Shown in pieces: positions 11,610-23,529 of a DNA stretch of 64,000 nucleotides. The notes under the pieces were generated by a model. The model ran no database searches, was not told the origin of the DNA, and worked only from the letters and a program-made list of their open reading frames with translations. The stretch is taken from the NCBI GenBank assembly GCA_038496675.1, contig CM076662.1, positions 20,649,843 through 20,713,842 of the forward strand, in the 5' to 3' direction. This DNA is from Rachycentron canadum. Lineage: Eukaryota > Chordata > Actinopteri > Carangiformes > Rachycentridae. A program made the position numbers and the translations under genes. How positions within the stretch are numbered: the first letter of the stretch is position 1; every line of letters begins with the position of its first letter.

Positions 11610-11800
11610 CATAGATGTCCATGTGTTCTTTGAAGAAGAAGAAAAGCAGGTCTGGATTCTATGTTAATACTGTGAAAGTGCTCAATCCACAAAGAAACCA
11701 GCTGCCAGGACTACCGCAACTTTGTGATGTCACAACAAAGCAGTCGCCGCGCCGCGGCCTCACCCCACGCCCTGCCTACCTGTACCCATGGTCTGACCTC
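11610..11800 (-). mobile_element. Degraded partial MITE copy (C5)
   Basis: Read on the minus strand it has the 3' part of the 5960-6539 element. On the plus strand the shared blocks are TGTCCATGTGTTCTTT, AAGCAGGTCTGGATTC, TATGTTAATACTGTGAAAG, TGCTCAATCCACA and CTTTGTGATGTCACAACA. Neither terminal AGGTCCC is intact. Confidence 0.6.
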
Positions 11801-13150
11801 GCAGGATTTGGTTCACCTGAAAATCTGCTCTCTCTCCTTCGGCTCACTCAGGAAACATTCACCGACCTGTTGTCACGAGCCCTCCACGGAGAAGATAACA
11901 ACGCGATTTGTCATTCACCATTTGTTTCTGCTGGTTATTAACGCACGGGTTGCTTCAGCAATTTGACAAAGGAATATTGTAATCTTATTTTTGAAAAAAA
12001 AAAAAAAAAAGTTTCGCTTCTTTATCTATAAGCTTAGGACCAGCTATTATCCACCACGTAAAATACAAGAGATACGTGAAGACTGTGATATTTGCCTCAT
12101 ATAGAGAAGCCTGTGCCGTTTCATTATTTGTGTGGCTGATGGTCTTAAAACAGATAAGTATGGAAATATGTTGGTTATTTAGATATTTACATATTTCAGA
12201 GATATATGAGCAGTATGATATTTAGGGTAAATATTTCCAGAAGCCATTATTTAACTTCTTACAGTGATAACGTAAGTGATATAAGTGAAGACATATAGAT
12301 CATATGGTACATTTCCTTTATGCTAAAAAAAAAAATGGACACATTTTTGAAACATAAATAACACAGTGGCGTGTCTGAAATTTACCGTCTGCAGTAACAG
12401 ACAAGACAGAGGTAAGAAGAAGAACGAGCACCCACTGTCTCCATGATCAAATGTGGGCATACTAACTGACAGATGTACAATATATTGTAGTTTTCTGTTA
12501 TCAAAAGAAAATGATTATTCGTTTTTGCCTCCATTGTTTAGTGAAGGGTGTCGCGTCATCTGTAAGGCTATCAAAATAAACGCGTTTGAAACAACAGGAT
12601 GTGTGGGGCTGGTGTGCGGCTTTGACCCTTACTGGGTTTTTTTTTTTTTTTTTTTCTCCACCTGAGCTTTAAGGATCACAGCTGTGCCGTGAAGATTCGC
12701 CTGATGGTGTCAACGATTCACATCCAGCTGAACCGGTTGTCAGACAGGGTCAGAGGTCTCATCCAGCACCTCAACACTTAGGACTGGGGTCGCTGCAAAG
12801 TCCTCAGGCATGTGTGTGTAACACACAAACACACACACACAGATATGTCTAAGCACATATATTATATACATAAATAATATGCATAAATGTATGGAGTATA
12901 TACTTACACACCAGCTCAAAGTTGAAAAAGACAAACGTACTCTACTTCTCTCTCTCTTAAGCTTTGTTTAATTATTAATTTGCACATATAAAATGATAAT
13001 ATATTTTCAACCATAAAATATTTACAGTTTGTGCAAATGAGATAAAAAGATAGCCTGAGGGACTGAGCAGAGCATCTAATCCCAAAAGAACCGAGAACAA
13101 AGGGGAGAAAAAGAAACCTTTCAAGCGCATAAGTCAAAATTCCTCACTTT
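11801..13150. other. Non-coding stretch with short homopolymers
   Basis: Holds A-runs (about 11994-12010 and 12326-12335), a T-run (12636-12656) and a short (CA)n near 12826-12840. No gene seen. Confidence 0.5.
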
Positions 13151-13154
13151 TCTC

Positions 13155-13345
13155 TTGTGCTTTTTTTCCATTTTCCACTCACTTGTGGAATTTCAACAAG
13201 CCGCCACATCCATCTCAGTCATCAATTACCTTCTGAAAACACATGACCTCTGCAGCCTGTTGATGACAGGCTTTGTGGCAGTTTCAGGATTTGGAAACCG
13301 TGATGAGGATGGTCAGGGCATTCTGCCGGTGGTTTGGCTCAGATA
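13155..13345. promoter_or_regulatory. Candidate conserved non-coding island
   Basis: Balanced-composition stretch without simple repeats and with cores such as CATCAATTACC and CTGTTGATGACAGG. It has the look of vertebrate conserved non-coding elements, but conservation cannot be measured from one sequence. Low confidence. Confidence 0.2.
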
Positions 13346-15539
13346 AAGGGTCATGAATTATTCTGTGGCCACTGAAGTATCTTGTCCGGCATTTTCTGCT
13401 TTAAAATGTACCAAACTCTTGGAGGCTGTGTGGCATTAGGTTCTGGACTTGCCTGCAGGATTTTGTTTTTCCCGTCTACAGCGGCTACCTTGACTGAATG
13501 ATGTGTTATGTGTTGATGCAATAAAAATAAAGTAAAAATACCAAACTTGATGTCAACACGGGTAAAAATGTTCTTATCTCCCTTAAAAAAAAAAAAAAAA
13601 AAAAGAACTTTCTGTGCCATTGACCTGAAAATGCAGAGCATCAACTCAAAAAGGCATTTTGATCAGCTTCTACAGGCCTGAACCGACGCTGAAATAAAAC
13701 ACACCTGCACGAGCAGCGAATCGTGAATGAGCAGCCAATCAAATTGCATTCTGGTCCATTAAAATTGGAGAGCTCAGTAGAGTTATTAAGAGTCACTGGT
13801 TATATATAGCCGTGTGTTTGAGTACTGATCCAACAGTGATCTGGGCAGCAACAATTGGCTGAAGATTCTCTGGCTGATGATTCATTATCAGCCACAAAAT
13901 AACATTTTCTCCTGGTATTTTTGGGTCCACACTCGTCGGGTTCTCATGCTTCATCAACAAGGCTGGCTCTGATTCGGAAATCAGCAAAACAACAGCTCTT
14001 ATGCCTCAGTTGAAATGTTTTGTGTGTTTCAGTGTTGAAATGCGTCGTATCTGCGTCTCAAATGAACCTTGGGCGAAAATGCAAACAGCGCGAAATGTGT
14101 TTCGGGGGAAAAAATAAAATGACCGACCAACAGAACGGGATCCGACGTACACGCAGCGCACCTCTGTGGGTGGGTGATGCACCTTCGTTGTCTCATGCGA
14201 CCACCGACACAGGTGTGTCGGCTGTCAGTCATGAACCACTGCAGATGACAGTGCACATGGACTCTGGACATGTCGAATGGTTTCTTTTGCGTGAAGTTTT
14301 CCCTTGTCACCGTCACTATGGGCTTGCTCTCGGTGGGAATGGTTTGGTTTTTGTAAACAATATTTGAAGAAGACAGAAGACGAGATAACTTGAAAAAAAA
14401 ATAAAATGGACTTGATTCAATAAGGTTTTATGAGGTGATTGAAATCACCAGCTGCCTGGTTGAATAACAAAATTAAATACTAATTTCTAGATGCAGTGTC
14501 GACCCTTTACGGAGAAGTGTGTAAACATCTCTAAAACTGCTCTAAAACGTATCAATATTAACTGAGTCGTAATTTAGGTTAAATAGAAAAACTATTAAAA
14601 GGACAGGTAAGGTTCTCACTTACAGAGTCACACGAGGAGTTAAATAATGGAGTTTACAGCTTTTTAAGAATTTAAAAGTAAATTTATTAATTTATGCTCC
14701 AATCCATCCACATTTGCTGCTCAGAAATTGTAACCATGACCTTCACACACACCTGAATACACACAAACCACAACCACGCTCTCTGTTGCTCTTATCAATT
14801 ACCTAACATATGTGATTTGAGAAACACGGTGCTGACAGCTGCTTTTACACACCAAACGCTGTAGAATTAGTCAAACAGACAGGCCATTCAGCGGCACAAA
14901 GTGCCTGTCAGAGGCACTTATTACAGGGCGGACGCACAAACGAGATCTCGGACGCTCTGTCACTGATACTTGGGTGGTGGTGGTGGGGGGTTGGGGGTAG
15001 AGCGGACTCCTCATCTGTGGTGGAAGTGTTGCAAAATCGGGTTTTGGAATTTGCAGAGGATTGATAGATGTGTACGCCACAGGAAGGTAAACTGCTGTCA
15101 ATCCGGCTTTGAAAGCTTCTCGAGGTGATTGCAACAAAGGATAAACTCAATCACCCTGTCATTTTTATTTATTTATTTATTTACTTATTTTGTTTCGTTT
15201 TTTTTTTTTTTTTTTTCTTTCCCTGTCACCTGGTTAGTCCCCAGGCCAGTGGCGACTTCTGCTTTTTTTTTTTATGGCCCTGACTGCAGGTTGACCCCGA
15301 GCTGCCTGAGGCAGGGTCACGACACACCGGCGAACGCCCTTAAATTAAAGAGTCAAGACAGCTTTTATTTTCAGGGTTTTTTTTTTTTTTTCTTTCTCTA
15401 TTACCAACCTCCCTTCCCAACCCCCAACCTGCCCCCTGTATCACATTACATGTCTTGCCACCTCTTGGTATGAACGGCCTACATTTACAGTTTATATCTT
15501 AAGTGCCATTCACAAAGAAGAGATATTATCCGAAGAGGA
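13346..15539. other. Non-coding stretch, no gene seen
   Basis: Contains A20 (about 13585-13604), T-runs near 15198-15216 and 15377-15391, (TTTA)n near 15166-15186 and a GT/G-rich patch at 14972-14998. The 115-codon frame at 14020-14367 has no recognisable domain and a competing frame on the other strand. Confidence 0.5.
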
Positions 15540-15900
15540 CGGTCAGGGGAAAATGAAATAATTGCCTCAGTTGACAAGTGTCATTTTATTAAAACCTGCT
15601 ACGTGATAAAGAAATGAATTTCCAGCACAGATTTGCCGACCGCATTATAATAAAGACATGCTGGTAATATTAAAACATTGTCATTTCAGATTATTTTTTG
15701 TTGTGTATATTCTGCTTTGCTCAGTTACAAATGAATGTTGAACGTCTTTGCTGTTTAAATTGGTTAATATCCCATTATTAGCCTGTACAAATGTAGCCTG
15801 GATCTCATCTGAAGGAATGAGGCACTGCCTCATTTCCTGCTCTCAGTGAAACCATGATTTAAACTATGAATTTGGTGAATCTAATGGCGTGTCAACATAG
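15540..15900. promoter_or_regulatory. Candidate conserved non-coding island
   Basis: Repeat-free AT-rich block with homeodomain- and POU-like AT cores (GCATTATAATAAAGACATG, GGTAATATTAAAACATTG). This is appearance only; cross-species conservation is untested. Confidence 0.2.
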
Positions 15901-16236
15901 AGAGTGTTTTTCAGTCATGCATCTCACACCTGTCTGACAGCACAGATACACTGCTATTTCAATCCCTCCATCTGGACAGGCTAGTAACTATACACACGTA
16001 AAGTGACCCGAAGCGTATTTTTAGGATCTGAGGTCTATTTTCCCGCAAAAAGATTTAAAGCTGAAACCACTGTGATTGTGTATTCAGCTCTAAACACTTC
16101 CAGTATGGAACAGGATGTGCAGAAACGTCTCCTACGTGGACAGACATGGATCTGCTCTGCTAACATGTCGCTCTGTTTAGATGTTACATGGTGTAAACCT
16201 CGGACACAACCCATAGGAACATACCGAGGGACCTCT
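15901..16236. other. Non-coding stretch, no gene seen
   Basis: No recognisable element. The 102- and 115-codon frames on opposite strands between 16003 and 16382 overlap each other and show no domain. Confidence 0.45.
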
Positions 16237-16250
16237 GTTTCCATGGTTAC
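16237..16250 (-). promoter_or_regulatory. X-box-like motif GTAACCATGGAAAC
   Basis: Reverse-strand GTAACCATGGAAAC matches 13 of 14 positions of the RFX X-box consensus GTNRCCNNRGYAAC. The flanking GTTTATTATTGTAACCATGG is shared with the repeat at 22440-22935, so it may be repeat-borne. Confidence 0.35.
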
Positions 16251-16796
16251 AATAATAAACACGCACTTAAAGACATTTAAACAATGTCGACTACATAGTT
16301 TGTGCAAATGACACACTGTCACTGTTGCTGGTCTCCTGTGTGGCAGCTCCGTTTCGTCAACCCATCTCTTCACCCCAACCATCTCCTAACATGGACAATA
16401 CGCAAGGTCACCTGACTTCCTCCTTTGCCCACATTGTAATTACCATGACCACAAGAAGTCCCTTAATCATAAATCATGAGTATGGATGGGGAATAAGCTC
16501 CTTGCACACATGACATATAGGGTTTTGTTTTACAGGAAGACAGTCTTGTGTAAACACAGCAGTCCATTCATTCCATATAGGGCTGATTTCCCATAGCTCA
16601 TGGGAAATTTATGTCTTTCTCCTACTCCACCATTGCTCAGATTATGTATGGCCGGGGCATCTTCTAAATAAAATGGATAATTCAGAGTCTCACAAAGAGA
16701 CACCCGTGACACTTTCGTCATAACTTTTCAGCTTTTCTCAGTGGGTGGCAGTGGAGGAGACACTCTGGGCCCCGTATCTGCAAGTCAAAGGCAACT

Positions 16797-16920
16797 GGAC
16801 GTTACTTTAGATTCTTGGAAGACATTTCTCCCCCAGAGCTGAAAAAGGCCTTTTGAATGATTCAAGGATCCCGCTACTCAAGGAGTGTTGATGGTGTGGT
16901 CAAGAATCTAAAGCAAGTCC
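16797..16920. repeat. Inverted repeat, 20-bp arms, about 83-bp spacer
   Basis: The left arm (16797-16817) and the reverse complement of the right arm (16901-16920) share GGAC then CTTTAGATTCTTG. The intervening text has CTTGGAAGACATTTCTCC, which I recall from a repeat common in teleosts that may derive from a Penelope-like element. That assignment is weak; the inverted repeat itself is seen directly. Confidence 0.5.
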
Positions 16921-17117
16921 AAATACTTTTCCACTGGACAACTAAGAGTCTCCACAGACAGCTTGTTTACCTGTAACTGCTACTTAGGGACTTGCGGGAT
17001 GTGTAAAGCTGAGATGACCGATTAAATCCTGGCAACAAAATGGTAGTGCCCTTGTTTTTTGTTTTTGTTTGATCTCCATCCTTCTGTGACTGGTTTAAGA
17101 CCAACCCTAATCTGCTA

Positions 17118-17144
17118 TTGGGTGTGGGGGGTGTGGGGGGGGAG
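17118..17144 (+). repeat. G-rich tract, G-quadruplex prone
   Basis: GGG, a G6 run and a G8 run are separated by TGT spacers, giving enough G-tracts for an intramolecular quadruplex on the plus strand. Confidence 0.6.
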
Positions 17145-18229
17145 GCACACAACGGCTCTAATGTCAGAAGAGGTGCCAGACACCATGAACTGGGAAAACC
17201 AAAATTCCTGCCAGCAATTCATTGGATCTGGAAACGAGACCAGTGCAAATGTGTTTAATGACTCACAAGAGCTGTTTGGTAATTAACCGAGGACCCATTA
17301 GCTTCATGTAAATATGGCATCAAACATTTACAGATGTGACCGCTGTGCAGCCATGTTTTTATGGTGTGCCCAATAGGCTGCCGACGGTCCAGCAATCATA
17401 CCAGTGACCCTGAAATTTAATTCTAAGAACGAAGAACTTTAAAAACTTTAAACTCTAAGAACTTTAAGTAACTGATGCTTCCCCAATATAACTGAACAAT
17501 GATAAGCAGAGTTTGTCTGTTTTCTGTCATTACATTTTTTTCTTCAACTCTTTTTTTATCCAGGATTCTTATACAATTATTCTGGCTTCACAGGAAACAC
17601 TCTCAGGATATGTTGCTCATCATTTCGTCGTAATGGGGAATTAAAGGTCATGCTATCATTTTGCTTATGGCAAAATCATATGACATACAGTATGTTCTCG
17701 TTTGGTCTATATGAAAGTAAATGCAATATATCTATTTACCATTGCTAAAAGTGGAGTTGCCCTTCATTTTGTAAGCAAATTATTTCTAATAAGGACATGA
17801 TTTGAAGAGACGGAGACAAACAGTTTTCAAAACAGACCAGAAAGTAAAGCGGAATTACATTTGTCCTTTTCCTAGTAATCAGATCTGGTGCAGGATTTAT
17901 GAGCATCTCGTCAATGTCCAGCCTCGTATCTTGATGTTTGTTTCCTCTTAGTTTTATCTTTATTTGTGTCCTGAGTTGCCCTGTGAGATACTCTGGGATG
18001 AACTAGCTCAAAGCATGGTCACAGAGTGTATCTCAAAAATCAGACCTATTTTTCTTCCGTTGAATGTGATCTGGTTTACTTAATAATCATTTGAACGTCA
18101 CTGCAGTTCGACCCAAATGTGAAATCCCCTGTAAAAAGCAAATGTGAACAGGACTGTTTGCCACGATGCTTGAGTGCACACAGGCTCTGTTCAATGTATA
18201 TTTACAAAAAGATTGTGTTTCTCATTATA
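17145..18229. other. Non-coding stretch, no gene seen
   Basis: Single-copy-looking sequence with a small AAGAACTTTAAA-type internal redundancy at 17426-17467. No gene recognised. Confidence 0.5.
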
Positions 18230-18420
18230 TGGGTATGAAGCCTCATTTCTGAAGTAATAAGCCATGACTCAAAATAAAGATCTGCTTTGATTGATGTGTG
18301 ACTCATGGCCACAATTTACTGTACAAGGGTGGCAGCAAAAAGCTTATCAGCTCTGTTTACATTCATTATTGAGTCATTTGTCTCTCGTGGATAGCATCTT
18401 TATTTGGTTTAAAGAATAGA
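18230..18420. promoter_or_regulatory. Candidate conserved non-coding island
   Basis: Repeat-free block with AP-1/MAF-like TGACTCA-type cores (GCCATGACTCAAAAT, TTGAGTCATTTG) and a TCF-like CTTTGAT. This is appearance only. Confidence 0.2.
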
Positions 18421-19356
18421 GTAGCACTTTGCTTTACAGCGGGTGAAATATTTTCGGTACTGACAGCATAGATGGACATTTAGATGTTTTTGGAAACAGC
18501 CTTGCATTCATGTTTTGAGAAAGGCAGTGGCTTATATCCGTTATTAGGAAGTAATTCATCATTGCGAAAGTGTTCAATAAGTTCATCCACAACAGAGGCG
18601 TGTATAGAAAAGATGTTAGTCAAGTCAGTTTTATTATAACAACCTAAAATAAGACATTTTCCTCCGGTACTGACAATACAGCATAGGACACCTCTGATCC
18701 AAATTTAGATGAGGAAATCGCGGGACAAGCAGGACAAAGTCAATCTCTAATAAATGGTGAAATTGCAGATGTAGTTAACAACTGTCAAAATAGCAATCTG
18801 GCAGCAGTCTAGCAACAAATGTACTGAATTAGCAGCACTGTGGTAAATGCTCTCCTTCTAGAAACTGTTTGAACCAATTCAGGTAGAAAGTGCAACATCC
18901 AATGGGGAAATGCCAACTCAGTGACATGGCATTTGACTGACCAATGGAAATATGATCATTCAGTCAGTCAGTCAGTGGATCATAGGGCTGGCCCTGCTGT
19001 TGTGCTCCAGCCCAAAAGCAGTTAACAGAGGGAGAAAGGGAGACCTGGTATTCCTCTTACAGGACGGACTGTCAGTTAATGCATCATTCAAAGAGCAGAC
19101 AGAAATAACAAAGTTTACAAATTAGACAAACACTTGAGGCAGTAAAGTGAATAAAACGTGAATAGCTTTTCTGTAATTGCAGGGCTAATGTGTGTTCAAC
19201 ACTTTTTAATGGTTCAGCTTTTCTGTTGTGTAGCCTTGTAAACCTGTGGGAAAGTTTTGTTGTACACATCTTTAGTGTTCAGTGCTAAAAAAAAAAAATA
19301 ACACGGAGCATTAACACAGAATAATGTAAATCAGTTTCCAGTGGATAATAGTAATG
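18421..19356. other. Non-coding stretch, short (CAGT)4
   Basis: Contains (CAGT)4 near 18960-18976 and an A-run near 19288. No gene seen. Confidence 0.5.
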
Positions 19357-19401
19357 CTTTATGATACCCTCATTCCACACTGAAATGAGGGTATCATAAA
19401 G
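19357..19401. repeat. Perfect hairpin, 18-bp stem, 9-nt loop
   Basis: CTTTATGATACCCTCATT (19357-19374) and AATGAGGGTATCATAAAG (19384-19401) are exact reverse complements around the loop CCACACTGA. The stem does not extend beyond the arms. It is too short and too perfect for a typical animal pre-miRNA. Confidence 0.9.
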
Positions 19402-19785
19402 TCCACCATTAACCTCTCCCGTTTTTCACTGGGGCAACAGTAGAGTTACCAGTCAGAGAAACGAAAACTGATATTTAACTCTCAGCAAAATTGCTTCTTG
19501 TGATGCGCTAGTGATTTTCCACAGTGGACAGTTTTAATTTGCTGACGTAGACGGGAGTGATTCGTAGTCAAATTCTGAGAACCAGAGAAACTACCCACTG
19601 AAGTACAATACACGGCGTCACAGGAGCTAAGCGAGGCCTGTAAAATGATTCACAGCCTCGATGCCGACTCCAAACAGTTACTTCAAAGACCCTCTGATTG
19701 TACTTACAGTAGTAATGTTCGATTCACGCTGCTCGCCTCAAAGAATGTATGAGACAGGCATCTTTTGTTTTTGTTTTTGCGTATT
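19402..19785. other. Non-coding stretch, no gene seen
   Basis: Single-copy-looking sequence without recognisable features. Confidence 0.45.
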
Positions 19786-19880
19786 GTTCCAGGACATTTG
19801 CCTTTGCTGTTTTTAATGAGCACATTTAATAGCTAATTGGGAGATTAGCCTCCTTGCCTGCAGGCTGGAAATTGTGTCCC
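19786..19880. promoter_or_regulatory. Candidate conserved non-coding island
   Basis: Dense homeodomain-type cores: TTTTTAATGAGCACATTTAA, AGCTAATTGGGAG, then CCTGCAGG. It has the look of a developmental enhancer core; conservation is untested. Confidence 0.25.
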
Positions 19881-20779
19881 CCTGCTGTGCTGTTTGCTGT
19901 TCAAATACAAAGCTCAGACAGTCATGCCTCTCAGCTTTGGTCTGAGCTCATTCTTCGTTCTATCAGTCTGCGGGGAAATGAATCTTGATCCAGAGCTACA
20001 GGAATTAAACTGGATAATGCAGCATTTGCACACAGAGAGGCCGCCTTTGTCAGGAGCATTTGATGGTGGAAAATAGTTAGTTTTTTTTCTTTTTGTCTCT
20101 GTCTGGTGGACCACGGCTATCTCTGAGCGCCACCTAGTCTTGGGCTGTTCAGCCTTCAAAGTGATTGGTTGATGGATCTGCAGGATCAATAAATGATGAC
20201 AGATTTGAATCTATGTTAAGACAAATCTCATTATGAGGATAACGACTGATACAGCAACACTGATGGGGAACTTTGAACCATGGACGCGTATAGAAAAACA
20301 AAGCTGTCAAAACCGAAACCTATGAACAGCAGCAGAACATATTGATTGGAATAGCGATCATTGATCACGATGGAGCTATGAGAGAGGCAGCCTGTTGCAA
20401 CAGCTCCTGGGCCTTTAATTGTTTTTATTGTGTTATTGAGCTGTTTTTATTCAGTATTTCTATAGTTCCTTTCCTCGATTCGCTTAGACTACCATTTGCT
20501 CTGGCTCCCAAGCCTTTTCAGTATCTCTTGATATTTACCCTTCTACTTTTCTAACTTTGTGTTATTGGGGGGGGTCACGCTGAGCGAAGGGCATCTGTGT
20601 TTGTGTACTTTTCCTCACTGGATCAATAACGTCTGTCTATCTGAATACATTTTACCTTATGTCTGTCCACCCCTTCAGACCATTCAGGTACATATACTGT
20701 ACGTTTTGAATGTTTTCCGCAGTTGTCTAACAAACGAAGACCAACTAATCCCTCGACTTGTATGTATTACACCTGGGTT
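19881..20779. other. Non-coding stretch, no gene seen
   Basis: Holds a G8 run near 20567. No element or domain-bearing frame recognised. Confidence 0.45.
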
Positions 20780-20995
20780 TTTACGGTATGTGGCCTGAAG
20801 CTGTTTCACGGCCTGGACTTGGCCCATTACTTTCAATTAAGGGAAATCATCATAAATGGCAATGTGCTGCCAACCTTGAACATCCTTTGGGATGAACTAC
20901 ATTACCTACTGTGAGCCATGGCCTGACCTCGCTAATTCTATTGTGACTGAATGGGAGTAAATTCCTGCAGCCAGGTGGACACATTATTTTGCCCA
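20780..20995. promoter_or_regulatory. Candidate conserved non-coding island
   Basis: Repeat-free block with TTTCAATTAAGGG, ATCATCATAAATGGC and GCTAATTCTATTGTG cores. Candidate on appearance only. Confidence 0.2.
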
Positions 20996-22115
20996 CGAAG
21001 TGCAACTGTGTTTACATGATTAGGTCAACGGGCTAAGGAAAGATCGTGGTTATGGCAAATGTACTGAGGTTGATTAATATAAGATAAAGCTTATGGTTGA
21101 TAAAAAGACTAACTTCAACCAAAGGAATGAGATGGGAGACAAACTCTGGTCTCCTGCATGAAAGTCGCACGTGCAACGCATCAATCCATGAGCCCCAGCT
21201 CCACGCTTTTATTTTTCCATCAGAAAGAGCACATTTCTTGTACTGGCACTGAATATTGGACCTGGACAGAACTCATCAGATGCAGAATGGTCCAATATGA
21301 ATGTAAGTCCTGGGATAATGGTTTGATTTAGCTACCCCATGGGTAAAGACTGGCATCTAGTATTTTTCACATAAAAATACTGGATATAAATGGAGAAAGC
21401 CACAAATGACTTGAGACCTTCAGTGTCTCATCCCGTTTCATGATTTAGAAAACTGCATGACACACAGTATGTAGAGAGGTTTTTGATACTGTTTGCATCC
21501 CTGCTGTACCTAGATGTCTCTTGTAAGTGGTCAGTGGTATTACCTGATTAAATAAAGGTTTCTGTAATCAATAAGCTGAGGCAGCATTTTTCTTGATTTA
21601 ATGCGTAAACAGCAAAGAAACAAGCATCTGGCTTTAAGATAAGCAAAACTTTCTCTACCTATAACTCACTCTATGTCTGGATTATAGGGAATAGAAAATA
21701 CGATGCTCTCCACACAATGACTTGAGTTGGATAAAAGAATCTCAGAATTAGCTCAACACCGTAACATTTGAGACATTTTAATGTTTCAGAGAGAAATGTC
21801 ACTGCATGTACTCACGCACAGTGCTCAGCTTGTTGAAAACAAGACAATGCAGTATTCTTCTCACGTCAGCGAGGCCAGCCAAGACATTCCTCTCTCCTCG
21901 CATCCAATATTCCCCCGTGGTCGACACACAGAGCGACTCTCGCCACATCTCCTATCAAAGCTTCCTGTGGTGCCAACCTTCCCTGAGACTTGTGGCTTAT
22001 GGGATTTGCGGTCCTTCATCACAGCTGGGCTCTCCCCCTGAGCTCCACTTAACCTCCGTGGTCCACACGTCTGGGAGTCTCATTGAGGCAGCACTGACAC
22101 TGGGGAGACTGGAGG

Positions 22116-22117
<2 letters not shown>
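20996..22117. other. Non-coding stretch, no gene seen
   Basis: The overlapping 86- and 181-codon plus-strand frames starting near 21781-21806 have no recognisable domain, and the longer one ends in the GT microsatellite. Confidence 0.45.
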
Positions 22118-22155
<38 letters not shown>

Positions 22156-22175
22156 GCTTGTGTGTGTGTGTGTGT
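22118..22175 (+). repeat. (GT)n microsatellite
   Basis: GT units with small interruptions (CG, CT) across about 58 bp. Confidence 0.95.
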
Positions 22176-22439
22176 TACTGGGACTGTGTGACCACCTATA
22201 TAAGGCTGTGGCTGTGCACCTGTTTGTATTGTTCTTGAAAACACACAGCGGAGTTGTTGACCGAGTTCATGGTCCCAAGACTCATGTAAACCCAGTTCAA
22301 CACGAGTGTCGAGTAAATCCCATCTGCTTACACCAGTGTTCACACACATAAATATACAAAAGGTCTTTCCCATTAAATTTCATCTACATATATTAAAGTA
22401 ATTTGCACTGGCAGTTAGTATTATGTGACAACTGTTGTA

Positions 22440-22935
22440 GCTTTCCATAAGCTACAATTTCAACAGCACATGCTTCACGCAGAACGAAAACGCTCCCACA
22501 GGTCGCCTGTCAGCTGGTTACTATGACCTCATAGGCTTTGTTACTAGGCGACATCTAGTGGTCGTAGTAACGCTGACAGGCGCCAAGGGTGTGGTTACGT
22601 AGTTTACAGAGTGACAAAGTCTACGTCAGGAAGAGGTTGAGGTGAATGGACGGGTCAACAAAACACAGGCGTATTACACAAGGGAGCGGCGTTTGATTCC
22701 CATGTGAAAGTGGCAGTTTATGTTGTTTCTATTATCTGTGATTATTGTAACCATGACAACAAAGATTGCCCAATGCTGGGGAAATACTCAATTACACCAA
22801 ATCACCACCATCACCATTTTCTTAAGTTTTCCAATCCACGACCGTTATCATAGTAACCATGGTGGCAAAGGTAGGCACGCCGCACTCAGTGCAGTCCGTG
22901 TGTTTATTACTGTAACCATGACAAATAAATTCTGA
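22440..22935 (+). repeat. Interspersed-repeat-like block with three X-box-like motifs
   Basis: TTATTGTAACCATGACAAC (ending 22760), AGTAACCATGGTGGC (22852-22866) and TTACTGTAACCATGACAAA (ending about 22925) are internal relatives, spaced about 60-105 bp. The motif also recurs inverted at 16237-16250. The first half includes an inverted-looking pair, ACAGGTCGCCTGTCAG (22499-22514) and CTGACAGGCGCC (22573-22584). I suspect a transposon-derived repeat but cannot name it. Confidence 0.4.
22747..22760 (+). promoter_or_regulatory. X-box-like motif GTAACCATGACAAC
   Basis: Matches 13 of 14 positions of the RFX consensus GTNRCCNNRGYAAC. Close relatives lie at 22853-22866 and 22912-22925. Function is untested. 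Confidence 0.35.
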
Positions 22936-23399
22936 TACGGTTGGAGACACGGTTGGATTCCACAGTGGTGCATCCTTAAGGTCTAAGAACTTGACCCTGC
23001 AATCACCCTGTAAGTAATATTCTGTCTAATGAAGGAAAAAATGTAAAAAAAGAAAAGGCGCTCTGCATGATGAGTATTTTTACTGTCAAAAATGTGCACC
23101 ATGTGTGATGATGATCATGAGGTTTGTCTTTTCACTGCTGTTTTACAACCTTCTGCACTGATTTAAAAAAAAAAAAAAAAAAAAAAGTAAACACAATCTT
23201 GACACAATTATATCCCCTGCAAAACATTTTAACGAGTAAAAATTGTTTGTAAGACAGAAAAATGGGTGAAATAGCAAAAGTTGTTTTTCTCTATTTCCTG
23301 CATCTTGGTACAAAATTGGGATCTCGGTTTGAGTATAAATCTTAATACGCTATTTTGCCTCCTTCTTTAGCTGTAAAATGCTTGCTGGGGTCGATTCCC
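22936..23399. other. Non-coding stretch with A22
   Basis: A homopolymer of about 22 A lies at 23165-23186. No gene seen. Confidence 0.5.
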
Positions 23400-23529
23400 T
23401 CTAGAAACCGCAACATGCTAGACATCAGCTTTTGTTTTAATCCTTGAAAACCACTTGGAGGAAAAAAATGAAGTGCAGGCTGAATTTACTAAAACGGGAA
23501 TAAAAAAGAAGGGGGAAAAAAAAAAAAAT

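Noticed and set aside
21806..22351. 181-codon plus-strand frame
   Set aside because: It ends in GT-repeat translation, has a competing 86-codon frame and shows no domain.
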